From Lachnospiraceae bacterium (GTDB lineage: Bacteria; Bacillota; Clostridia; Lachnospirales; Lachnospiraceae), in the NCBI GenBank assembly GCA_017450065.1, contig JAFSYI010000054.1, positions 23,368 through 87,367 on the forward strand: DNA of 64,000 nucleotides, written 5' to 3'. Positions 34,111 to 43,587 of this stretch are shown here, one piece after another. The position numbers and the translations under genes were made by a program. The number at the start of each line of letters is the position of its first letter. The stretch's first letter is position 1. Below the pieces are notes generated by a model. It saw only the letters and a program-made list of their open reading frames with translations, did not search any database and was not told where the DNA came from.

Positions 34111-36747
34111 TTATTTCACATCAATGAAATTGAACTCAAAATCATCATCAAAATCAGCTGTGTTATACATAGGCTGCTGAGGATATTCCTGATACTGCAT
34201 TCCATCCTGCTGATATCCCTGGCCATAACCGCCCTGGCCATAGCCCTGGTTCATATATCCCTGCTGTCCCATGTTATATCCTGCGCCCTGCGGGTACTGC
34301 TGATATCCCTGATCATAGCCGCCCTGACCGTAGCCCTGGTTCATATATCCCTGCTGTCCCTGGCTGTAGCCTGCGCCCTGTGAGTACTGCTGATATCCCT
34401 GATCATAACCGCTCTGACCATAGTCCCGGTTCATATATCCCTGCTGTCCCTGATTGTAGCCTGCGCCCTGCGGATACTGCTGGTATCCCTGGTCGTAGCC
34501 GCCGCGCCCATAACCCCGGTCCATATATCCCTGCCTTGCAGCCGTTCCCTGACCGCGCTGAGAGCCTCCTCTGCGTCCTTCATTTTCATCGGGTGCATCC
34601 TCATACATATCCTCGTCCGTATTCCTGCCCCGGCGTCCACGTCTGTCTTTCTGCTCTACTTTTTTAGGCACTTTATTCTTATTTCTTCTGAAGAAGCTGA
34701 AGCCTTCATCCTCATCGTCGTCTTCATCATCTTCGTCTTCCGTAACATCATCCGGCTCGTACATTCCTCTGCGTCTGCCGTACGATCCCATTCCGGCTTT
34801 TTCAGCCTGAACCTCTTCTCTCATTGTGGGTGCCTGTTTCTGTTCATCCGCATAATATGCCGGAGCGTCACCGCGCTGCTGTGCCGGAGCAGGTGTCCTT
34901 GCCGGCATATTGGCCGGAACAACCGGCGTAGCCTTGGGAACTGCCCTGTTCTTTGATGCAGCGGCTGCTTCGGCTATCGCCAGTGCACCTGTATTGTCTG
35001 TCCTTGCCGCTGCGGCAGCTGCTGTCTTCTTAATTGAAGCTGCTTCCTTACCCGAAACAGCCTCGCCTGTTTTCGAGCTTATCACAGGTGCGTCCGTCTT
35101 TCCGGGAGCCTGTTTATTCCTGGTTTCGTTTACATTCGTCTTCTTTGCTTCCGGCTCATCGTTCAGCCTGTATCTCGGAGGCAGGGCGGAGGTATTGTTT
35201 CCAACCGGTCTTCTTGAATCCGATGCGGCGTTCTTCACAACGCTTTCCATCTCGGACCAGTCGATAGCTTCTGTCCTTGCGATCGGCTGGTTCTTACCTC
35301 TTACCTTGTCCTTACGCGATCTTGGATTGAGAACATCCGGCGAATTAACGTCATCATGCTGTACGGGAGTCCTTACACCCCTCTTTTCCGGAACGGGTTT
35401 TACATATTCCTTTACATCGTCGTCCTCGTCATCTTCTTCGTCTTCATCGTCGTCTTCGTCATCTTCGATTTCCGCTGCTGCGATGCGGCGTCTCTGCTGA
35501 CGTGCACTTCTTTTGATCTCACTCGGATCTATACGGATATCATCCTCTTCATCCTCTTCCTCTTCATCTTTTCCCGATCTTACCGCCAGAACTATGACTA
35601 TTATGAGAAGTATCAGTGAAATAGCACCGAGTGCACATATTATAATCAGCCTTAAGCGCATGGGCTTCTCATATTTTTCAGCTGCAGCCTCCGTTGCCGC
35701 TTCTGTTATGGGCATCTGATTCCCTTCGTTGTCAACAGCCGTTCTTATAACCTGAAGATAACGCTGATATGTGCCTTCCTTCTGATCGTACAGATACCAG
35801 CCCTCGCTTCCTTCGGAGCTCATCGCATAAACGAGGAAGAAATCCTTGGCCGAAACGTTTCCGTTGCTGTATGCAGGCTGCGCCTCATCACCGGTACCGT
35901 CTTCTCCCTGTGTTGTATCTGCGATCATATATGCCTCGAGGGTCTGATCATTCCACATGAGAGTTGCCTTGGTGAAATTAAGCGGAACTTCAACATTCTT
36001 TGGAGCTTTAAGAATAATTATGAACTTATTTTCGATTCCCCTTATCATCCTGAAATCGGTAAGCTCACCTGTGCTCTGGTCTATCACGCAGAAACCGCCC
36101 GTATTGGTAGCTTCATCAGTAACATATACAAGGAGGATATTACCCATGTCAAACTGTGCCGCTTCTATTGTGGTACCGCTGTAGGCCGCCGTTGTCTTAT
36201 GGAACAGCTCAGGCATCATCTCATCCGGAAATACCGTGGATATTGTCTTGGTACCATCCAAAGATGCAACCGTACCTGCTTCCACCCCGGTACTTGTAGT
36301 TTCGGCGGATGCCGCACCGGATGAAGCGGCTGCCGTATCCTCACCTTCAACATTTATGGTGGCACTTCCCGTTGCGGGATTGGCTCCGTCACCGTCAAGA
36401 ACCGCCGTTACATATACTTCGGCGGGACCGCCCGACAGTATGGAAAACGTAATGGATGCTTCGGAATCCGTGAAGGTCAGCTTGCCGCCTCCCCCTCCAT
36501 ATGTCTTGTCACTTTCAACAACAGAAAGGCGGTTCTCATCATATTCAACGGATATCTCCGGAGCCTCTGCCCCATCACCGGCGCCCTCAGTTTTGTAAGC
36601 TATGATGCAGGTATCTCCTACAGCTGCAGTTTCCTTGTCCGCCGCAACTGTCACGGTTCCGGCTGCAAATACTTTAACAGCCGGGAGAAGAAGGAATAAT
36701 CCTGTCATCAGTGCCGTTCCCCATATTTTAACTCTTGTACGTGCCAT
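34111..36747 (-). CDS. membrane protein with extracellular cohesin-like domain and cytoplasmic Gln/Gly/Tyr-rich repeat tail
   Basis: An 878-residue protein. A signal peptide (1-29, ending VKVFAAG) leads to an extracellular beta domain (30-135) whose pattern resembles cohesin-type or bacterial Ig-like folds. A second outside domain is followed by one transmembrane helix (about 370-395, LIIICALGAISLILLIIVIV). The inside part is long and disordered: acidic blocks, an Ala-rich stretch and a tail of 30-residue repeats (GYDQGYQQYPQGAGYNQGQQ). It precedes clpC by 23 bp. It has no sortase signal, and its function is unknown. Confidence 0.75.
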   Translation of the reverse strand: MARTRVKIWGTALMTGLFLLLPAVKVFAAGTVTVAADKETAAVGDTCIIAYKTEGAGDGAEAPEISVEYDENRLSVVESDKTYGGGGGKLTFTDSEASITFSILSGGPAEVYVTAVLDGDGANPATGSATINVEGEDTAAASSGAASAETTSTGVEAGTVASLDGTKTISTVFPDEMMPELFHKTTAAYSGTTIEAAQFDMGNILLVYVTDEATNTGGFCVIDQSTGELTDFRMIRGIENKFIIILKAPKNVEVPLNFTKATLMWNDQTLEAYMIADTTQGEDGTGDEAQPAYSNGNVSAKDFFLVYAMSSEGSEGWYLYDQKEGTYQRYLQVIRTAVDNEGNQMPITEAATEAAAEKYEKPMRLRLIIICALGAISLILLIIVIVLAVRSGKDEEEEDEEDDIRIDPSEIKRSARQQRRRIAAAEIEDDEDDDEDEEDDEDDDVKEYVKPVPEKRGVRTPVQHDDVNSPDVLNPRSRKDKVRGKNQPIARTEAIDWSEMESVVKNAASDSRRPVGNNTSALPPRYRLNDEPEAKKTNVNETRNKQAPGKTDAPVISSKTGEAVSGKEAASIKKTAAAAAARTDNTGALAIAEAAAASKNRAVPKATPVVPANMPARTPAPAQQRGDAPAYYADEQKQAPTMREEVQAEKAGMGSYGRRRGMYEPDDVTEDEDDEDDDEDEGFSFFRRNKNKVPKKVEQKDRRGRRGRNTDEDMYEDAPDENEGRRGGSQRGQGTAARQGYMDRGYGRGGYDQGYQQYPQGAGYNQGQQGYMNRDYGQSGYDQGYQQYSQGAGYSQGQQGYMNQGYGQGGYDQGYQQYPQGAGYNMGQQGYMNQGYGQGGYGQGYQQDGMQYQEYPQQPMYNTADFDDDFEFNFIDVK
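34190..34535 (-). repeat. 90-bp coding tandem repeat, nearly four copies
   Basis: The 90-bp unit encodes the Tyr/Gln/Gly-rich 30-mer in the C-terminal tail of the preceding membrane protein. The shared CATATATCCCTG marks copies near 34250, 34340, 34430 and 34520. Confidence 0.85.
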
Positions 36748-36841
36748 ACAGCCCCTCCTGATCCTTTGTTCCCTGTCATAAACGGTTCTTATGACGGTTC
36801 ATTATTAACGGTCTTCATAATATATCTATAGTTCATCGCAG

Positions 36842-39613
36842 CTACGGATTCCGCTGCACATATATGGTATATGTCCTCGTGTTTCCGTTCTGTGCCTTAC
36901 ATACCACTGTTATCGTATTTGTTCCTACATTAAGCTCTGCGGTACCGACACCGCCTATCGAAGAAGTGTTCGCAACCGCCGTAGCACCTACGCTGATCAT
37001 GTTCACGCTGTTGTCAACGATCAGATAATATGTATCTGTCGCAGGTGAGAATACAGGTGCCAGCGTCAGTCCGTCTACCCACAGACCCGACAGATAGTTA
37101 TTCGGATTTGACTCACTCGTAGGTTTTTCGCAAGGTGTATCAGGCATATTATAATAGTATGGAATTCTAAAAACAAGGGTTGAATTATCGTCCGTATAAG
37201 CTTTTTTCATCCTTGCAGATTCCGATGAAGCCGCCTGGATATTACTCATATACTGATGCGAGTATATTCCGTTAGTCTTGTTGACAACATTAAACTTCTC
37301 GAAATACAGAGTATTCTGTCCTCTGCCTATATACCTGTCCGCAAGATATTTGGCACTTCCCAGTATCGACCTGTATCTTGTATTCCACGGTCTGTTGAAG
37401 CCTTCGTCGTATCCCTTCGCATATATCAGCCCGTTTATTATGGGAGTTCTTCCGTTTGCCGCATATGCTCCGATATTAAAGTAATTAAAATATCCTTCAT
37501 ATCCCGGAACGGTTCCGGATATACTCTGCGAACGTCCGTACAGTCCCTGTTCCTGTATTATCCTTGTCGCAAGATGATACGGGCTTATTCCCGCCTCCCT
37601 TGCAGCATCGGTTATGGCATTTATATAATTCCTCTGCACACCGTCCGTATCCATGAACGCGGAATCAATAAAGGTTCCCGCAGCTATGTTCTTAACGCCT
37701 TCTTCGTTCTGGTAATCAAGACAGTCCAGCCTTTCGAACTGGTATATACCGCTTTCCGTAAGGAAATTCCTGGGATCCATGTAATATGCTATAAGCTCGG
37801 GGGATGCAGATGCCCAGGTACCTCCGTCGAAGCCGTACCAGCTGTTGTTATTCCAGTTATATGCCTGCGGAGCGGTTGATTTCCATGATGATATGCTGTT
37901 CTTTGCCACCAGGTTCTTACCCACCGAGCATTCGGCAACCAAAGCCTCCATCCACTCAAGACCGGTTTCTACCGTTTCGAACTGCCAGTAAGGATGTTTC
38001 TCATGCAGCGCTCTTAAATTGGCCTTATAGGATTCCGGAAGCTTGCTTATGGCGTTCTCAAAATCAGTATCCGAGGTCGGCTTCGTATTCTGCACAGTCG
38101 CGATCACATTTACAAAGTCGGCATTTACATAGCCTTTTCTGTCGTAACCCTTAACCGTAAAGCTTACATAATACCATTTTGCACCATCACTGCCGGTCAC
38201 TTCACCGAGAATATTAAGCCTGTGTCCGGAGTTAAGCTGCTCAACGACTGTTCCGTTTACTGCGCTTTCCCTGATCCTGACGCCATAGCCCTTAACCATT
38301 GCCGTCATGGCATCGGTATAATCGGTCACATCATTTTTCTCGAGCTTCACATAGTCCGCGATCATAAACCCTTTTGTTTCCGAACCGCCTACCTTATAGC
38401 TGATCTCATACCACCACGTTCCGTCCTCGGTCTGTCTCTCATTCAGTACGTGTACGGTGCTGCCGGTACTCAGCCATGTGATTATCTGACCGGTTCCCGG
38501 CGTTTTTCTTACATTTACATTTATTCCGTTTACTGCGCCGTTCTTGTTAACTTCGGTAGGTTCGCTCTGGATCTCTTCTTTCTTATCCTTTTCCTCATCC
38601 TTACCGCTGTCGGTATCACCGTCTTCCTTCTTATCCTGCTCACCGGCGCTGTTCCCGGAAACAGAAACGGAGTTACCTGTTTCCGTCGCCTGCGCAGTGA
38701 CGTTTTGGGTAACTCCTTCCACAAAGTCAGATCTTATATATCCCGTCTGTGGTGTCATGTCGCTGATGAAAGAAATCTTATACCATACATTTCCATCACT
38801 TCCGGCCATCTGTTCAGTGACTGTGACCGACCGTCCCGTGGATACACGTCCCACCACATTTCCGTCTACGGCCTTCTCTCTTACATTTACTCCGGTTCCT
38901 TTGACAACACCCACCTGAACGCCTGTTGATGTATTACCCGCCGCAGAGGCTGCCGGCGCTGCAGATGCAGCCGCTGTGTTTGTCTGCTGCTTTGAACCGG
39001 TCTCTGCCGTCACCGTTCCTTTAGCCTTGATCAGATCCGACCGGATATATCCTTTATGAACGATGCCGTCCCGGCTGTAGCTTACCGAATACCATACCTT
39101 TCCGTCATCTCCGGTCGACATACTGAGCAGGCTTACGTCCGTATCCTGTTTGAGACACATCTGAAGGTCCGATGCCGTAGACGGCGATTTACGCATTATC
39201 GCCACGTCAACGATAACCGTTCCGCTCACTCCGGCTCCGCCGGCGCCCCCCGCAGATGCATCGCCTTTCTGCGCGGTTGTCGCAGCAGCCGTATCCTTCT
39301 TGCTGTCCGTATTATTCACTGCAACCTTCTCTTTGGATTTACTGATCAGATCCGATCTTATATACCCGGTGCTTTCTCCTATCCTGATCTGATACCAGAG
39401 CTTGCCGTCAGCTCCCTTCTTCTCATCGATCACGGTAACCGTTTCATCCTTTCGCACCCCAAAGGCAAAGGAAGAATTCGTCGATGCATCCTTCCTTACC
39501 TTTCCGCTCGAGCACGTCACGGTTCCTTTCACCGCAGTATATGCATATGTAGAATGTGAACCTGCCAAAACCATTGTTACGGTTAACGCAGGCAACATGA
39601 GATAGCGTAGCAT
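36842..39613 (-). CDS. secreted N-acetylglucosaminidase with five SH3 domains and a cadherin-like C-terminus
   Basis: A 923-residue wall hydrolase. The signal peptide (1-28) is followed by five bacterial SH3 domains, each ending like GYIRSDLI or GYVNADFV, separated by Ala/Thr/Ser linkers. A glucosaminidase domain of the LytD/GH73 type (about 540-800) has ITDAAREAGISPYHLATRIIQEQG, where the Glu is the likely catalyst. A C-terminal cadherin-like beta domain (TDTYYLIVDNSVNMISVGAT) follows. It should cleave peptidoglycan outside the cell. The start at 39613 fits the signal peptide better than 39661. Confidence 0.85.
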   Translation of the reverse strand: MLRYLMLPALTVTMVLAGSHSTYAYTAVKGTVTCSSGKVRKDASTNSSFAFGVRKDETVTVIDEKKGADGKLWYQIRIGESTGYIRSDLISKSKEKVAVNNTDSKKDTAAATTAQKGDASAGGAGGAGVSGTVIVDVAIMRKSPSTASDLQMCLKQDTDVSLLSMSTGDDGKVWYSVSYSRDGIVHKGYIRSDLIKAKGTVTAETGSKQQTNTAAASAAPAASAAGNTSTGVQVGVVKGTGVNVREKAVDGNVVGRVSTGRSVTVTEQMAGSDGNVWYKISFISDMTPQTGYIRSDFVEGVTQNVTAQATETGNSVSVSGNSAGEQDKKEDGDTDSGKDEEKDKKEEIQSEPTEVNKNGAVNGINVNVRKTPGTGQIITWLSTGSTVHVLNERQTEDGTWWYEISYKVGGSETKGFMIADYVKLEKNDVTDYTDAMTAMVKGYGVRIRESAVNGTVVEQLNSGHRLNILGEVTGSDGAKWYYVSFTVKGYDRKGYVNADFVNVIATVQNTKPTSDTDFENAISKLPESYKANLRALHEKHPYWQFETVETGLEWMEALVAECSVGKNLVAKNSISSWKSTAPQAYNWNNNSWYGFDGGTWASASPELIAYYMDPRNFLTESGIYQFERLDCLDYQNEEGVKNIAAGTFIDSAFMDTDGVQRNYINAITDAAREAGISPYHLATRIIQEQGLYGRSQSISGTVPGYEGYFNYFNIGAYAANGRTPIINGLIYAKGYDEGFNRPWNTRYRSILGSAKYLADRYIGRGQNTLYFEKFNVVNKTNGIYSHQYMSNIQAASSESARMKKAYTDDNSTLVFRIPYYYNMPDTPCEKPTSESNPNNYLSGLWVDGLTLAPVFSPATDTYYLIVDNSVNMISVGATAVANTSSIGGVGTAELNVGTNTITVVCKAQNGNTRTYTIYVQRNP

Positions 39614-39760
39614 GCGGCCACCCTCAGACCGCATTCTATTCGCACACGTATAAGAACGCATGATATACCGATTCCCCTTTCAGTATATATGTTTCGAATA
39701 CTGTAGATTGACCAATTAAGTCATGGCCCCTTCTGCATTATTCATTTTCCCTCGCTTCAT

Positions 39761-39789
39761 ATAATACAACCTGGCCTCGTTTATGTCAA
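39761..39789 (-). promoter_or_regulatory. promoter of the SH3-glucosaminidase gene
   Basis: A perfect TTGACA, a 17-bp spacer and TATTAT. The predicted leader is about 140 bases long. The 355-bp gap 39614-39968 holds only this promoter and the purD terminator. Confidence 0.75.
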
Positions 39790-39844
39790 CCATTATCTTA
39801 AAATTGTTTCGGATTTATTACATTGTCATTTTCGTAACAGCAAA

Positions 39845-39870
39845 GAAAAGCCCGTAAATACGGGCTTTTC
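39845..39870 (-). terminator. terminator of the purE-M-N-D operon
   Basis: GAAAAGCCCG pairs with CGGGCTTTTC around a six-base loop, about 100 bp after the purD stop. On the minus strand T-rich sequence follows. Confidence 0.9.
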
Positions 39871-39968
39871 CTACACATTTGCTATTTCGTTTTTTTATTA
39901 TTTTCTACGGGTTATAGCGCTTGATTCAGGGGATTTTATGTCGACCATACCGGTCAAATTTCTCCCGG

Positions 39969-41240
39969 TCATGCTTCATCGATCGCCTTCCCTATATCGC
40001 TGCGGCAGTATTTATTATCAAAATCGATCCACTTAACCGCTTCGTATGCGTTGCTCCTTGCCTGCTTAAGATCATCACCAAGAGCCGTTACTCCGAGTAC
40101 CCTTCCTCCGTTCGTTACGATCTTTCCATCCTTAAGTTTTGTTCCTGCATGGAAGCAGTAATAAGAATCCTGTCCTTCAAAACGGTCCAGTCCTCTTATC
40201 TCAAAACCCTTTTCATACTTAACCGGATAGCCTTCGGAAGCAAGCACTACGCAGACAGCCGCATTATCGTTAAAATCAAGTTCTGTCTCATCAAGCCTTC
40301 CGTCTATACAGGCCTCCATTACATCTATGATATCATTGTTCATCCTCGGAAGGACCACCTGTGCTTCGGGATCTCCGAAACGAGCGTTGTATTCAAGTAC
40401 CTTCGGTCCGTCATCGGTTAACATAAGTCCAAAAAATATAACTCCCTTAAAGGGTCTTCCCTCTGCGGTCATTGCATCTACCGTAGGCTGATAAATATTC
40501 TTCATGCAGAACTCATCCACTTCCTTTGTATAGAACGGACTGGGAGAGAAGGTTCCCATACCTCCGGTATTAAGGCCTGTATCTCCGTCGCCGGCTCTCT
40601 TATGATCCTGAGCCGATGTCATGGGGCGTACAGTCTTACCGTCGACAAATGTAAGCACGGATACTTCTCGGCCTGTCATAAATTCCTCTATGACCATCCT
40701 GTTCCCTGCGTTTCCAAACTTCTTATCAAGCATTATCGACTTAACGCCCTCCTTCGCTTCCTCAAGGGTGTTGCATATGAGAACACCCTTTCCGAGCGCA
40801 AGACCGTCAGCCTTAAGAACTATCGGCATTCTTGCCGTCTCAAGATATTTAAGGGCATCATCTGCATTATCGAAATTCTCATAAGCGGCAGTAGGTATTT
40901 TGTATTTCTTCATAAGATCCTTGGAGAAAGCCTTGCTGCCCTCCAATACAGCCGCATTCGCACGCGGTCCGAAAGCCCTGAGTCCTTTGGCTTCAAAAGC
41001 ATCAACCGCACCTGCGACCAGGGGATCGTCCGGAGCCACTACAGTCAGATCTATCTCCTCCTTAAGAGCGAAATCCGTAAGTCTGTCGAACTCCATAACT
41101 CCTATGTCCACACACTCGGCAAGCTTCGCTATTCCCGCATTCCCGGGAGCGCAGTATATCTTATCCACACGTGGACTCTTAGCTATACACGTTACAAGCG
41201 CATGCTCCCGTCCGCCGCTTCCAACCACAAGTACCTTCAT
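39969..41240 (-). CDS. purD: phosphoribosylamine-glycine ligase
   Basis: A 423-residue ATP-grasp enzyme that joins glycine to phosphoribosylamine in purine synthesis. MKVLVVGSGGREHAL, the ATP-grasp stretch PIVLKADGLALGKGVL and FGDPEAQVVLPRM are diagnostic. AAGGAG precedes the ATG. Last gene of purE-purM-purN-purD. Confidence 0.97.
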   Translation of the reverse strand: MKVLVVGSGGREHALVTCIAKSPRVDKIYCAPGNAGIAKLAECVDIGVMEFDRLTDFALKEEIDLTVVAPDDPLVAGAVDAFEAKGLRAFGPRANAAVLEGSKAFSKDLMKKYKIPTAAYENFDNADDALKYLETARMPIVLKADGLALGKGVLICNTLEEAKEGVKSIMLDKKFGNAGNRMVIEEFMTGREVSVLTFVDGKTVRPMTSAQDHKRAGDGDTGLNTGGMGTFSPSPFYTKEVDEFCMKNIYQPTVDAMTAEGRPFKGVIFFGLMLTDDGPKVLEYNARFGDPEAQVVLPRMNNDIIDVMEACIDGRLDETELDFNDNAAVCVVLASEGYPVKYEKGFEIRGLDRFEGQDSYYCFHAGTKLKDGKIVTNGGRVLGVTALGDDLKQARSNAYEAVKWIDFDNKYCRSDIGKAIDEA

Positions 41241-41275
41241 ACTTATCTCCTTTTTCTGTTTTTGATGACATCGTC

Positions 41276-41878
41276 TCAGCCTGTCTTAATTCTTCCATCT
41301 GCTATCATGCGGATAGCCTGCGGGAGTATTATCCACTCCGCCTGTTCCATCACTCTCTTCTGCAGGATTTCAGGCGTGTCGCCGTCCTCTACGTTTACAG
41401 CCTTCTGCAGAATGATCGGGCCGGTATCGGTCCCCTCATCCACAAAATGCACGGTGGCTCCGGTTACCTTAACGCCTCTTTCAAGAGCCTTTTCATGAAC
41501 CTTCAGTCCATAATAGCCGTCACCACAGAAGGACGGGATAAGAGAAGGATGTATATTTATTATCCTTCCCTGCCATTCCCTGACAAAACCGGGCGACAGG
41601 ACAACAAGGAAACCTGCAAGCACTATCAGCTCTGTTCCGGCATTTTTAAGTTCCTTTGAGAGCGCCTCAAAGTAGTCTGCCCTGTCCTCATATGATCCGG
41701 GACTTATACAGACACCTTCTATCCCGTGCTTTGCAGCCCTCTCCAGCGCATATGCGCCTTCCTTATTGCTTATGACTTTAACTATACGGACGTTATCAAG
41801 CTTACCGCTCTCTATCGAATCTATTATCGCCTGGAGGTTTGTACCGCCTCCCGAAACAAGAACCGCTATATTAAGCAT
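41276..41878 (-). CDS. purN: phosphoribosylglycinamide formyltransferase
   Basis: A 200-residue enzyme that formylates GAR using 10-formyl-tetrahydrofolate. It begins with IAVLVSGGGTNLQAI and has the catalytic Asn/His/Asp in INIHPSLIPSF and FVDEGTDTGPII. It lies between purM (22 bp) and purD (35 bp) in one operon. Confidence 0.96.
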   Translation of the reverse strand: MLNIAVLVSGGGTNLQAIIDSIESGKLDNVRIVKVISNKEGAYALERAAKHGIEGVCISPGSYEDRADYFEALSKELKNAGTELIVLAGFLVVLSPGFVREWQGRIINIHPSLIPSFCGDGYYGLKVHEKALERGVKVTGATVHFVDEGTDTGPIILQKAVNVEDGDTPEILQKRVMEQAEWIILPQAIRMIADGRIKTG

Positions 41879-41900
41879 ATCTGTTCATCCTCCGGATCTT

Positions 41901-42926
41901 CTATATAAGAGTCACACCCTTCTTACCGGCTTCCACATGACCTACCTTATACGGTGTTTCTCCCGCCCTGTCTATTGCCTTCATTGTCTCATCGGCATCG
42001 GCGGGATCTACAGCGAGCATCATACCGATACCCATGTTGTAGGTATTGTACATCATTTCTTCCGCAATGTTTCCACTTGTCTTAATAAGATTAAATATCG
42101 GAGGCATGTCATAGGAATCCTTCTTAATGACTGCCCTCATACCATCAGGCAGCATCCTGGGGATATTCTCATAGAAGCCTCCACCCGTGATATGGCTGCA
42201 ACCCTTGACCGTAATACCGGAGTTCTTAATCTCATTAAGGGCCTTAACATATATCTTCGTCGGTGTAAGAAGCGCCTCCCCGAGTGTCATGCCAAGAGAT
42301 GAAACCTGTTCCATCATACATGATTCCCGCATCGGAAAGACCTTGCGTACCAGAGAATAGCCGTTACTGTGCACACCGGATGAAGCCATTCCTATTATGA
42401 CGTCGCCTTCCTTAATACTGTCGCCCGATATGAGCTTCTTCCGGTCCACTATTCCCACTGCAAAACCGGCAAGATCATATTCATCCTCCGGATAGAAGCC
42501 GGGCATTTCGGCGGTTTCACCTCCGATCAGTGCACAGCCTGCCTGACGGCAGCCCTCTGCGACTCCTTTCACTATGGATGCTATTTTCTCGGGTTCATTC
42601 TTCCCGCATGCTATATAATCGAGAAAAAACAGCGGTTCACCGCCTGCACACGCAATATCATTTACGCACATGGCAACGCAGTCTATACCAATCGTATCAT
42701 GTTTATCAAGTAGGAATGCAAGCTTGAGCTTGGTCCCCACTCCGTCAGTTCCCGAAACAAGCGTAGGACTTTCCATATCCTTGAATCCGTCAAGTGAAAA
42801 TGCACCCGAGAATCCTCCAAGGCCCGAAAGGACCTCCGGACGCATGGTTGTCTTAACATGTTCCTTCATAAGTTCAACAGCCTTGTAACCTGCTTCAATG
42901 TCAACACCGGCGCTCTTATAATCCAT
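41901..42926 (-). CDS. purM: phosphoribosylformylglycinamidine cyclo-ligase
   Basis: A 341-residue enzyme that closes the imidazole ring to make AIR. The Asp-rich ATP loop [15 protein letters not shown], the family motif [14 protein letters not shown] and [14 protein letters not shown] are present. AGGAG precedes the ATG. Second gene of the purine operon. Confidence 0.97.
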   Translation of the reverse strand: MDYKSAGVDIEAGYKAVELMKEHVKTTMRPEVLSGLGGFSGAFSLDGFKDMESPTLVSGTDGVGTKLKLAFLLDKHDTIGIDCVAMCVNDIACAGGEPLFFLDYIACGKNEPEKIASIVKGVAEGCRQAGCALIGGETAEMPGFYPEDEYDLAGFAVGIVDRKKLISGDSIKEGDVIIGMASSGVHSNGYSLVRKVFPMRESCMMEQVSSLGMTLGEALLTPTKIYVKALNEIKNSGITVKGCSHITGGGFYENIPRMLPDGMRAVIKKDSYDMPPIFNLIKTSGNIAEEMMYNTYNMGIGMMLAVDPADADETMKAIDRAGETPYKVGHVEAGKKGVTLI

Positions 42927-42973
42927 GTTTATTCTCCTTTTTGTGTAATGATCGCGTTTTCTGTTACACAGAG

Positions 42974-43492
42974 TTATTTCTTCATCGACGCAAGATACTC
43001 CCTGTATCCTATCTTATCAAGCTTCTTGGCCTTCTCCTCAACCGCGTGTCCGAGGTCTTCCCTGTAATCCTTAAGCTTTTCAAGCAGCACACTGTCTGAC
43101 ATGGCAAGCATCCTTATTGCCAGAAGTCCGGCATTGGCACCACCGTTTATCGCAACAGTCGCAACAGGAACGCCTGCCGGCATCTGCACGATCGAATACA
43201 GAGAATCGCGTCCTCCGAGAGACGCTGTATGCATCGGGATTCCGATCACCGGAAGAGGGAACAGTGAGGCGCACATACCGGGAAGATGAGCTGCCATTCC
43301 CGCACCCGCTATTATTACCTTATACCCTCTTTCTTCGGCGGATCTGGCATACTCGAAGAACTGTTCAGCCTCCCTGTGTGCCGAAATGATCGTCATTTCG
43401 TAATCCACCCCGAACTGATCGAGGATCTCCGCAGCCTTACTCATTACAGGCATGTCGGAATCGCTTCCCATTAAAATACCTACCTTTGCCAT
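42974..43492 (-). CDS. purE: N5-carboxyaminoimidazole ribonucleotide mutase
   Basis: A 172-residue enzyme of purine synthesis. [16 protein letters not shown] binds the phosphate, and [10 protein letters not shown] and AGMAAHLPG are class I PurE motifs. AAGGAGG at five bases fixes the start at 43492, although the frame is open to 43588. No purK is adjacent. It is the first gene of purE-M-N-D; no purine riboswitch is evident upstream. Confidence 0.95.
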   Translation of the reverse strand: MAKVGILMGSDSDMPVMSKAAEILDQFGVDYEMTIISAHREAEQFFEYARSAEERGYKVIIAGAGMAAHLPGMCASLFPLPVIGIPMHTASLGGRDSLYSIVQMPAGVPVATVAINGGANAGLLAIRMLAMSDSVLLEKLKDYREDLGHAVEEKAKKLDKIGYREYLASMKK

Positions 43493-43587
43493 GATAGCCT
43501 CCTTATTCTTTATATATAAATGTACTGCATCTAAACATTTTCTATGTAATTGTACTCCATTATCCGGATTATGAACAGAGAAAATCA

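Noticed and set aside
35405-35600. Possible simple-sequence repeat region
   Set aside because: It is the coding DNA of acidic Glu/Asp blocks in the surface protein; no separate element.
43493-43587. Purine riboswitch before purE
   Set aside because: The region is too short and lacks the conserved loop sequences.
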